A stretch of DNA of 64,000 nucleotides from Cervus elaphus (Eukaryota > Chordata > Mammalia > Artiodactyla > Cervidae). Shown piece after piece: positions 56,273 to 64,000 of the stretch. The stretch spans positions 101,877,152 to 101,941,151 of the forward strand of contig NC_057832.1 in NCBI RefSeq assembly GCF_910594005.1, in the 5' to 3' direction. A program made the translations under genes and the position numbers. Numbering within the stretch: the first letter of the stretch is position 1; each line of letters starts with the position of its first letter. The notes beneath the pieces are model-generated. The model did not search any database. It was not told the DNA's origin and saw only the letters and a program-made list of their open reading frames with translations.

Positions 56273-57694
56273 ACACCTTATCTTTGACAAAGGAGGCAAG
56301 GATATACAATGGAAAAAAGACAACCTCTTTAACAAGTGGTGCTGGGAAAGCTGGTCAACCACTTGTAAAAGAATGAAACTAGAACACTTTCTAACACCAT
56401 ACACAAAAATAAACTCAAAATGGATTAAAGATCTAAATGTAAGACCAGAAACTATAAAACTCCTAGAGGAGAACATAGGCAAAACACTCTCCGACATAAA
56501 CCACAGCAAGATCCTCTATGACCCACCTCCCAGAATATTGGAAATAAAAGCAAAACTAAACAAATGGGACCTAATGAAACTTAAAAGCTTTTGCACTACA
56601 AAGGAAACTATAAGTAAGGTGAAAAGACAGCCCTCAGATTGGGAGAAAATAATAGCAAATGAAGCAACAGACAAAGGTTTAATCTCAAAAATATACAAGC
56701 AACTCTTGAAGCTCAATTCCAGAAAAATAAATGACCCAATCAAAAAATGGGCCAAAGAACTAAACAGACATTTCTCCAAAGAAGACATACAGATGGCTAA
56801 CAAACACATGAAAAGATGCTCAACATCACTCATTATTAGAGAAATGCAAATCAAAACCACAATGAGGTACCATTACACGCCAGTCAGGATGGCTGCTATC
56901 CAAAAGTCTACAAGCAATAAATGCTGGAGAGGGTGTGGAGAAAAGGGAACCCTCTTACACTGTTGGTGGGAATGCAAACTAGTACAGCTGCTATGGAGAA
57001 CAGTGTGGAGATTTCTTAAAAAACTGGAAATAGAACTGCCATATGACCCAGCAATCCCACTTCTGGGCATACACACTGAGGAAACCAGATCTGAAAGAGA
57101 CACGTGCACCCCAATGTTCATCGCAGCACTGTTTATAATAGCCAGGACATGGAAGCAACCTAGATGCCCATCAGCAGATGAATGGATAAGGAAGCTGTGG
57201 TACATATACACCATGGAATATTACTCAGCCGTTAAAAAGAATTCATTTGAACCAGTCCTAATGAGATGGATGAAACTGGAGCCCATTATACAGAGTGAAG
57301 TAAGCCAGAAAGATAAAGAACATTACAGCATACTGACACATATATATGGAATTTAGAAAGATGGTAACGATAACCCTATATGCAAAATAGAAAAAGAGAC
57401 ACAGAAGTACAGACCAGACTTTTGAACTCTGTGGGAGAATGTGAGTGTGGGATGTTGGGAAAGAACAGCATGTATATTATCTATGGTGAAACAGGTCACC
57501 AGCCCAGGTGGGATGCATGAGACAAGTGCTCGAGCCTGGTGCACTGGGAAGACCCAGAGGAATCGGGTGGAGAGGGAGGTGGGAGGGGGGATCGGGATGG
57601 GGAATACGTGTAAATCTATTGATGATTCATGTCAATGTATGACAAAACCCACTGAAAAAATAAAGAAATTAAAAAAAAATAAATTAAAAAAAAA
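56273..57694 (+). mobile_element. Young L1, first of two copies at one target
   Basis: ORF2 C-terminal third plus 3' UTR and a mixed A/T tail. The left target copy is 'aatgcccatgta' at 56261-56272 and the right one at 57695-57706. The 3' UTR is diagnostic: it lacks bases seen in the neighbour ('ggaaagaacagcatgtatat' where the neighbour has 'gagagaatagcattgaaaca'). So the two copies come from different source elements. Confidence 0.95.
56373..57356 (+). pseudogene. L1 ORF2 C-terminal fragment, open for 327 codons
   Basis: The longest real coding remnant of the window, belonging to the L1 at 56273. It covers the part after the reverse transcriptase: 'TPYTKINSKWIKDLNVRPE' near the start, the thumb/C-terminal part, the cysteine-rich motif 'CWRGCGEKGTLLHCWWEC' at about residues 185-202, and 'RCPSADEWIRKLWYIYTMEY' near residue 275. 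It ends at the normal L1 stop. Endonuclease, polymerase motifs and ORF1 are absent, and its ATG is an internal methionine, so it is a fragment and not a gene. A nearly identical but broken segment is on the minus strand at 38452-39433. Confidence 0.93.
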
Positions 57695-57706
57695 AATGCC
57701 CATGTA

Positions 57707-58492
57707 GGAGAGGGTGTGGAGAAAAGGGAACCCTCTTACACTGTTGGTGGGAATGCAAACTAGTACAGCCGCTATGGAGAACAGTGTGGAGATTTCTTAA
57801 AAAACTGGAAATAGAACTGCCATATGACCCAGCAATCCCACTCCTGGGCATACACACCGAGGAAACTAGATCAGAAAGAGACATGTGCACCCCAATGTTC
57901 ATTGCAGCACTGTTTATAATAGCCAGGACATGGAAGCAACCTAGATGCCCATCAGCAGATGAATGGATAAGGAAGCTATGGTATATATACACCATGGAAT
58001 ATTACTCAGCCATTAAAAAGAATTCATTTGAATCAGTTCTAATGAGATGGATGAAACTGGAGCCCATTATACAGAGTGAAGTGAGCCAGAAAGATAAAGA
58101 CCAATACAGTATAGTAACGCATATATATGGAATTTTAAAAGATGGTAATGATAACCCTATATGCAAAACAGAAAAAGAGACACAGATGTACAGAACAGAC
58201 TTTTGGACTCTGTGGGAGAAGGCGAGGGTGGGATGTTCTGAGAGAATAGCATTGAAACAAGTATACTATCAAGGGTGAAACAGACCACCAGCCCAGGTTG
58301 GATGCATGAGACGGGTGCTCAGGGCTGGTGCACTGGGAAGACCCAGAGAGATGGGATGGAGAGGGAGGCGGGAGGGGGGATCGGGATGGGGAATACATGT
58401 AAATCCATGGCTGATTCATGTCAATGTATGGCAAAAACCACCACAATATTGTAAAGTAATTAGCCTCCAACTAATAAAAATAAATGAAAAAA
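57707..58492 (+). mobile_element. Young L1, second of two copies at one target
   Basis: Starts 'ggagagggtgtggagaaaag' in the ORF2 C-terminal part and ends with the tail 'aataaaaataaatgaaaaaa'. Bounded by 'aatgcccatgta' at 57695-57706 and 58493-58504, the same sequence that precedes the first copy. It overlaps the first copy's content for about 770 bp as a direct repeat. ORF2 is open for 164 codons (57784-58278) and continues into the UTR. Confidence 0.95.
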
Positions 58493-58504
58493 AATGCCCA
58501 TGTA

Positions 58505-58849
58505 GTTTTACATTACAAAGTAAATGTATTAACAGATACAATAATATCAAATGATAATTTAACAAAAACAACTTTTGCTAATATGTTAAAAAATCTACCT
58601 GACACTAATGACTAATTCAAGAAAAATTAGATAATCTGATTAGATTAATACTTAGGTAAAAAATTGATGTCTAAATATGCTCCAATTTTAGGTGATTTTG
58701 CTTTTAATTTTTAAAGGAGCAAGTAATTTCCGTGCCATTTAAACTGTTCTAGAGTAAAGAAAAATATTAAAACCTTCCCATTCACTTTACAAAACAAGTA
58801 TAATCCTGTAAAAGACTTTCAGAAATATAAAATAGAATACAAATAATTC
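58505..58849. other. AT-rich stretch, probably decayed L1
   Basis: No exon. Composition and the L1 that follows suggest more of the same ancient L1, but no block is diagnostic. Confidence 0.35.
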
Positions 58850-60082
58850 TCACTATATATAGACACAAGATTTCTAAATAAAGTGCTGGTAAATCAATTT
58901 TAATAGTATGTAAGAAGAACCAGAACAATCCATGATGATTTTATTGGGTTATTCTTGAAATACAAAAATAATTTAATATTATGAAATATAATATGATATT
59001 AGTAAGTCTAAAAAGAAAATTTGAATGATCTCAGAAAATATCTAGAAGGCACTTCAGAAAAATTCTGCACCAATTCTGAATAAAAAAGACTTAGTAAACC
59101 AGAAATAGAAGGTATTTTAAAATGATAATGAATATTTATATTGAATAATAGCATTTATAATATTTAAAGGGGAAACATCATATATATTCTGGCTCAGATG
59201 AGGAATAAGATAAAAATATCTGGTCTCATGATAGTAATTGATATTGTCCTGGATATCCTAGCCAATACAAAAAGATAGGAAGCAGAAATTAGGCTACCTG
59301 AAAGGAAGCCAAAAATTAATATGATTGTCTACCCAGAAAACCTAACAGAATCAACTGACAACCTACTAGACCTAATAAAAAATTAGGAAGATGGCTGAAT
59401 ATGAATTAATATACAAAGTAAGTACTTTCCCAATTTAACAGCAATAGTTGGTTTAAATATATAATAGCGAAAGTGTTTCTACTTAAAACAATTACAAAAG
59501 TATGATATGCTAGGAATAATTCAACAATGAACATTATTAATTTCTTCTGATGAATATAAAAAAAGACCAGAGTCAAAGACTTCCAGACTAGAAGACTGAA
59601 TATTGAAGAGAGGCCTGTTCATCCCAGGTTCACTTATAGGATTAATTAAACTCCACTGAAAATTTCAGTGGGAATTACTTTCACATCTGAAAAACAAAAA
59701 GCCCTGGACAAATAATAGATGAAAATAGTCAACAGTATTTTTAAAGAAGAATATTGATGGGACCATTTTTCTTTCAGAGAGTAAAACACTTTTAAGTGAA
59801 GTGGGTCTAAATTAGCATTTTCCTGGAATTTAATTTGGCCATTTATAGCAAGCAGCTTTACCCCAGTAATTCCTCTGTTATATTTTATCCTGATACACAT
59901 TTTCAGAGATGCAGATAAAGTTTTAATATGTTCATCATGGAAGTGTTTATAATAATGTTTCTAAAATTTGCAAACACTGAATTTTGTTAAGTCAGTGATG
60001 ATATATTTTAAAATAGATGTTATTCAGCCATCACAATTATGAAGAAGACTCTTTAATAAGCTATGCAGCACATTGTATTTTC
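58850..60082 (+). mobile_element. Ancient L1 ORF2, decayed
   Basis: Plus-strand remnants of the reverse-transcriptase and later ORF2 parts: 'gatattgtcctggatatcct', 'agccaatacaaaaagatagg', 'gtctacccagaaaacctaac', 'gacctaataaaaaattagga', 'gatatgctaggaataattca', 'atgttattcagccatcacaa'. All frames are broken. Its 3' UTR continues at 60572-60815 ('ggattactctgcttctcatt', 'tgtgtattattttataataa') after an LTR insertion. Confidence 0.75.
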
Positions 60083-60084
60083 CA

Positions 60085-60571
60085 AAGATGGCTATAGAGA
60101 TATCTTCCATCCTACCTGTTCTTCAGCAATGTGACTTTGCAGCTTCCCTCTGAGGGCTGGAGACCATTTCTCCATTTCCTGGAATGTGGTTGGACCCCAA
60201 ACTGCAAAATCATGAGTAAAAGAAAATTATTGTTTTAAACCATTCTGCGTGCGTTAGCTGCTCAGTTGCAGTAGCTCCATTGTTAATCACTGATAGCGAC
60301 TGTTAGTTGCTCAGTCGTGTCTGACTCGTTTGCGACCCCGTTTGTAGCCCTCCAGGCTCCTCTGTCCTTGAGATTTTCCAGGCAAGAATACTGGAGTGGC
60401 TTGCCATTCCCTTCTCCAGGGGATCTTCCTGACCCAGGGATAGAACCCGTGTCTCCTGTGTCTCCTGCATCACAGGCAGATTCTTTAGTGTCTGAACCAC
60501 CAGAGAAGTCTAAACCACTAGGTTTTGATATAGTTTGTTACACAGCAACAGAGAAGTGAGAAAATAAGTAA
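60085..60571 (+). mobile_element. MLT1-type LTR remnant split by a Bov-tA
   Basis: 'gatggctatagagatatctt', 'ccatcctacctgttcttcag', 'caatgtgactttgcagcttc', 'ccctctgagggctggagacc', then 'attgttttaaaccattctg' and after the SINE 'taggttttgatatagtttg', 'ttacacagcaacagagaag'. The middle of the LTR is deleted. It lies within the ancient L1. Confidence 0.65.
60245..60510 (-). mobile_element. Bov-tA SINE with doubled tail part
   Basis: The BovB-derived end is present twice: 'tgcgtgcgttagctgctcag' at 60246 and 'gttagttgctcagtcgtgtc' at 60302. The rest is full length to the head 'gtctgaaccaccagagaag'. 'tctcctgtgtctcctgcat' shows a small duplication. The flanks 'taaaccattc' (60236) and 'taaaccacta' (60511) are a diverged target duplication. 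Confidence 0.92.
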
Positions 60572-60815
60572 AGGGATTTTAGACACAGTAAATGAAAACA
60601 CATGTTATTAAACAACATATACTTTGTAATTCAGTTAAAAATAATGCATATGTATACACAGAACAGAGATTAGAAGGATTTACGAGGAATTGCTAGCAGA
60701 GGTTATTGTGGATGGTGGGATTACTCTGCTTCTCATTTTCTTCTAAAGCTGCCTTATTTCTCAAATGTCTACGATAACTGTGTATTATTTTATAATAAGA
60801 CAAAAAAGTATAAAA
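60572..60815 (+). mobile_element. Ancient L1 3' UTR, continuation of 58850-60082
   Basis: 'gaggttattgtggatggtgg', 'ggattactctgcttctcatt', 'gcttatttctcaaatgtct'-like and 'taactgtgtattattttata' are the 3' end of an L1MC/L1ME-like element, ending near 'acaaaaaagtataaaacc'. Confidence 0.7.
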
Positions 60816-60820
60816 CCATG

Positions 60821-61490
60821 TTTTTTTTTTTTTTTTTAATATTGGAGTAGAATTCCTTTGTTCTTAGTGGTGGCTCAGTGGTGAAGAACCCACCTGCAAT
60901 GCAGGTGGTGTGGGTTCGATACCCGGGTCAGGAAGATCCCCTGGAGAAGGAAATACCAACTCACTCCAGTATTCTTGCCTGGGAAATCCCAAGGACAGAG
61001 GAGCCTGGCAGGCTACAGTCCATAGAGCCACAAACAAGTTGGACTCTGCGGCTGAACAACAGCAATGAACAACAGTAATCCCTTTACAATGTCGTTTAGT
61101 TTCTGTTGTATAACAACATGAATCAGCTCTATTTATATGCATATCCCTTCCCTCTTGTACCTGCCTCCCACCCCCTATCCCCATTCCACGCTCCTAGGCG
61201 TCATGGAGCCCCAAGCTGAGCTCCCTGGACTATACAGCGATATACTGTCAACGCTACTCTCCCAGTTCATCCCACCCTCCTCTTCCCACTGCACATACCT
61301 GTTCTCTACATCTCTGTCTCTATTCCTGCCCTGCAAATAGGTTCATCTGTACTGTTTTTTTCTAGATCCCATATCTGTATGTGTTAAAATATGATATTTC
61401 TTTTTCTCTGTCTGACTTCTTCACTCTGTCTTACAGACTCTAGGTCCATCCACGTCACTGCAAATGACCCAATTTTTGATGATATTTTGA
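60821..61490 (-). mobile_element. L1 3' UTR, older cetartiodactyl type, with SINE inside
   Basis: Poly-T at 60822-60838, then 'aatattggagtagaattcct' (the 3' terminus), the Bov-tA, then 'tttctgttgtataacaacat', 'cctgcctcccaccccctatc', 'tgagctccctggactataca', 'ctctaggtccatccacgtca'. 5' truncated at about 61490. Non-coding. Confidence 0.9.
60861..61075 (+). mobile_element. Bov-tA SINE inside L1 3' UTR
   Basis: Head 'ttcttagtggtggctcagtg', intact B box 'gggttcgatacc', end 'ggactctgcggctgaacaac' and a short 'agcaatgaacaacag' tail. It inserted within the first 25 bp of the L1 3' terminus. Confidence 0.95.
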
Positions 61491-62160
61491 TGACAGATAG
61501 ATGCTCACAAATCTGTGTTACTTGAAAAGAACAAGATCCAAAACACTGTCTCTGAGGGTTTACCTATTTCTTGGAACGCATGTTTCCAAGAGGGAACTTT
61601 GGCAAGAAAGCATTGTTTTTCTTTCCACTTTTTTTTTTCTCACTTGCTTCTCAGCAAAAGAGAAGGAATGGTTTTCTTAGCTGGTGAGACAATGAGCTTG
61701 AACACCCTCTGCTCATCAGTCCTCTCTAGGGGAGCTTAAATGTACAATGTGTACAGTGGCTGCTCCCCAGAGTGGACAGACCTGGATGCCAGGGACTGGG
61801 GCGGGGGTGGGGGGCATTAGTGTGCCCCCCAGGTGGGAAGCGCTCTGTTTCTGCTCCAGGTGTGTGCACAGGAGGTGGGGCCAGGCCTGCCTTCCCAGGT
61901 CTGCTGGGCACCGCCTGCTCTGGGGATCAGAGAGCTCAGAGCAGCGAATCCTCTCACCCGCAGTTGACTGGTGAGGTGTGTGCCTTGAGAATCCCATTCT
62001 GAAGACTGAGGTGGGGATGTGATGTGAACTAGAAAGCCTGTTTGGACACGAGCCCCAGCCATGTCCTCTGGGCTTCCTCTTTGCCGGAATCCTTACCTAA
62101 AGCCTATGTTTATTCATCACAGGGAGGAAGAGTGGATTGATAATTTTCTTAAAAACTGTA
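61491..62160. other. Single-copy stretch, locally GC-rich
   Basis: No repeat recognised. 61780-61970 is GC-rich; frames in two phases and on both strands overlap there without exon borders. 'gggactggggcgggggtggg' (61793) is a G-rich run. Confidence 0.45.
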
Positions 62161-62171
62161 GTGGTATCTGT

Positions 62172-62394
62172 GTGTGAATGCTAAGTCACTTCAATTGTGT
62201 CTGACTCTATGCAATCCCATGGACTGTACCTACCAGGCTCCTCTGTCCCTGGGTTTCTCCAGGCAAGAATACTAGAGTGGGCTGCCATTCCCTCCTCCAG
62301 GGGATCTTCCCAAGCCAGGAATTGAACCCCTGTCTCTTACTCTCCTGAATTGGCAGGCAGATTCTTTACCACTAGCACCACCTGGGTAGCCTGA
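62172..62394 (-). mobile_element. Bov-tA SINE with near-perfect TSD
   Basis: Reverse full-length copy: 'gtgaatgctaagtcacttca', 'cctccaggggatcttcccaa', head 'accactagcaccacctgggt'. Flanked by 'gtggtatctgt' (62161-62171) and 'gcggtatctgt' (62395-62405). Confidence 0.95.
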
Positions 62395-62440
62395 GCGGTA
62401 TCTGTAAATGAACCCAATTCATTTTACATATTTAAAAGCA

Positions 62441-62443
<3 letters not shown>

Positions 62444-62471
<28 letters not shown>
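62444..62471 (+). repeat. (AT)n microsatellite
   Basis: About 14 AT units without interruption. Confidence 0.95.
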
Positions 62472-62699
62472 TACAGATATGAATTGCTTATGTTATATAC
62501 CACAAGAATTATGAAAGACAGTGCATCAAAATATTAACAGTGATAGACCTCTAGATGTTGGGATTGTCTCTATTTATTTATACCCTTTGTAGTGTACTAC
62601 GGAAGCATAGATAACCTTGATAACCAGGAAGGAAATCATTATTAATATTTTAAAATGAAGCTCAGTTGTCTGAGATTACTCTGACATCACATATCTAGG
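62472..62699 (+). other. Probable old L1 3' UTR piece
   Basis: 'aaatattaacagtgatagac' and 'ctctagatgttgggattgtc' resemble the 3' UTR phrase of old L1s ('ttaacagtggttatctctgg...ggtgggatt'). Weak. Confidence 0.4.
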
Positions 62700-62825
62700 C
62701 TCCTTAGACAGCTACTGCTGTCTAGTTGATTTACAATGTTGTGTTAGTTTCAGGTGTACGGCAAAGTGATTTGGTTACACACACATACGCACACACATAG
62801 ATATATATATCTATATTTTCTCCCC
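62700..62825 (-). mobile_element. Short L1 3' end, older type
   Basis: 'gttgatttacaatgttgtgt', 'tagtttcaggtgtacggcaa' and 'agtgatttggttacacacac' are the antisense 3' terminus of an L1. A short CA/TA tract follows and the rest is missing. Confidence 0.8.
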
Positions 62826-63304
62826 ACTTCTTTTCTGTGCTTCCTTCTGGGCCAAGGCAAGCTCTGCTTTCCTGCATCCTTTGGGAAGGCCAATTTTCTA
62901 AAATAAAATCCTGGGGTAAGCAGAAGAGGCATATAAGTCTGGGCCTTTTGTAGTTTGGGGAAATGAAAATGCTTTGTCTTCTACCATCACGTAAGCCATT
63001 TGCATCATTTGGAGAATACTTGTGTTGACTGGTTACATCAGTCAGGAAAACAAACACAATTAACAAAGAGAATTTAATATGAGGGTTTACTTTAACAGGT
63101 GTTAAGGAATTGCAAAAGCAAAAAAGGAGCATTGAGGTAGCACAGATATAAGTGCAGCAAACAGCTGCTATTCCTAGGACTGGGGGAGGGGAAAAGGTGG
63201 AAGTGTGGAAGAAGGGACCTGCAGAGCTGGGACCTCAGGGACAGCGATGATAGTAAAATGCAAGTAAATGGGGATTAATAAGTTTGGGATATTAATTACC
63301 TTTG
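62826..63304. other. Unassigned stretch
   Basis: No exon. 'tacatcagtcaggaaaacaa' with 'gagggtttactttaacaggt' hints at an old repeat that I cannot name. Confidence 0.35.
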
Positions 63305-63725
63305 TTGGTTTAAAAATTTTTTTTAATTGAAGTACAGTTGATTGATAAGCTGTGTTAGTTTCAGACATACAACAAAGTGATTCATTTACACACACACACA
63401 CACACATGCATATTCTTTTTTCCCCAATTCTTTTCCATTATAGTTTATTACAAGATATTGAATATAGTTCCCTGTGCTGTACAGTAAGTCCTTGTTTATC
63501 TGTTTTATATATAGTAGTGTGTATCTATTAATCCCATACTCAATGTATCCCTACCCTCTTCTCCTTTGGTAACCATACAATTGTTTTCTATGTCTGTGAG
63601 TCTGTTTCTGTTTTATAAATAAGTTCATTTGTACTATTTTTTAGATTCTGCATGTAAGTAATATCATATAATATTTGTTTTTGTCTGACTTACTTCACTT
63701 GGCTTGATAGTCTCTAGGTCCATTA
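63305..63725 (-). mobile_element. Older L1 3' UTR (L1MA-like)
   Basis: 'taattgaagtacagttgatt', 'gtgttagtttcagacataca', a CA run (63388-63406), 'gatattgaatatagttccct', 'ataagttcatttgtactatt', 'gacttacttcacttggcttg', ending at 'tctctaggtccat'. Same type as 46515-47349. Confidence 0.9.
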
Positions 63726-63734
63726 GAACTTTTT

Positions 63735-64000
63735 TATTTTGAAATAATTATAGACTCACAAGGAGCTGCAAAAGCAGAACCTATCACTCAGCTTCCTCCT
63801 GTAGTGACATCTGTACATCATGAAAACCAGGTAAAAGAATGGTACAATGCAATTAATTTAACTACTGACCTAGATTTTACCAGTTTTGCACTTATATCTC
63901 TGTATATAATTCTGTGACATTTTGTCACATATACAGATTTATATAACCATCACAACCACAATCTAGATACATACGTGTCCCATCACCACAAAGGTAGATT
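63735..64000 (-). mobile_element. Ancient L1 3' UTR, runs off the window
   Basis: 'tattttgaaataattataga', 'ctcacaaggagctgcaaaag', 'attttaccagttttgcactt', 'ttgtcacatatacagattta', 'cccatcaccacaaaggtaga' are the antisense 3' UTR of an old L1M-type element. It continues right of the window. Confidence 0.75.

Noticed and set aside
56373..57356. Functional reverse transcriptase gene
   Set aside because: It is the C-terminal fragment of L1 ORF2. The polymerase catalytic block, endonuclease and ORF1 are absent.

Overview
This window is non-coding nuclear DNA from a ruminant. The evidence is the density of Bov-tA SINEs (tRNA-Glu head joined to a BovB-derived tail), three fragments of the RTE-type LINE BovB, tRNA-Glu CHR-type SINEs, and several young ruminant L1 copies. 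These families together point to Pecora (cattle, sheep, goat, antelope or deer). The sequence alone does not settle the species. I found no host protein-coding exon I would defend, no structural RNA gene, no CRISPR array and nothing prokaryotic or recently viral. The stretch reads as a gene desert or a large intron.

Layout. 1-4.1 kb is a nest: an ancient L1 carrying two young L1 3' ends in opposite orientation, a CHR SINE, and another CHR SINE at its end. 4.1-11 kb is mostly single-copy DNA with an MLT1 LTR remnant, two Bov-tA copies, an L1 3' UTR piece, a BovB piece and an L2-like piece. 11.07-12.15 kb holds a 22-bp tandem repeat and then about 1 kb of A/C-rich minisatellite. 12-15.7 kb is single-copy. 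15.7-26.3 kb has three ancient L1 remnants, several with Bov-tA inside, plus MER5A and MLT1. 26.3-34 kb is the longest fairly repeat-poor part, with a good CTCF-like motif at 29.14 kb. 34-38 kb has two LTR remnants loaded with SINEs. 38.07-41.27 kb is the largest element, a 3.2-kb 5'-truncated L1 on the minus strand. 41.3-56 kb alternates single-copy DNA with MIR, MER5A, BovB, CHR and Bov-tA copies and a Tigger-like DNA transposon remnant. 56.26-58.50 kb holds two young L1 copies inserted one after the other at the same target. 58.5-64 kb is AT-rich and largely built of ancient L1 pieces.

The elements date one another: young L1 and Bov-tA lie inside ancient L1, MLT1, MER5A and the Tigger-like element, and many keep recognisable target-site duplications (TSDs). 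The most unusual observations are the double L1 insertion sharing one target, a tail-only retrotransposition footprint at 56.05 kb, a doubly interrupted MER5A, and the A/C minisatellite with an 82-83 bp higher-order period. Despite the prompt, I see no credible previously undescribed biological system here. Family names were recognised by eye, not by a RepeatMasker run; boundaries without a stated TSD are good to roughly 10-30 bp.
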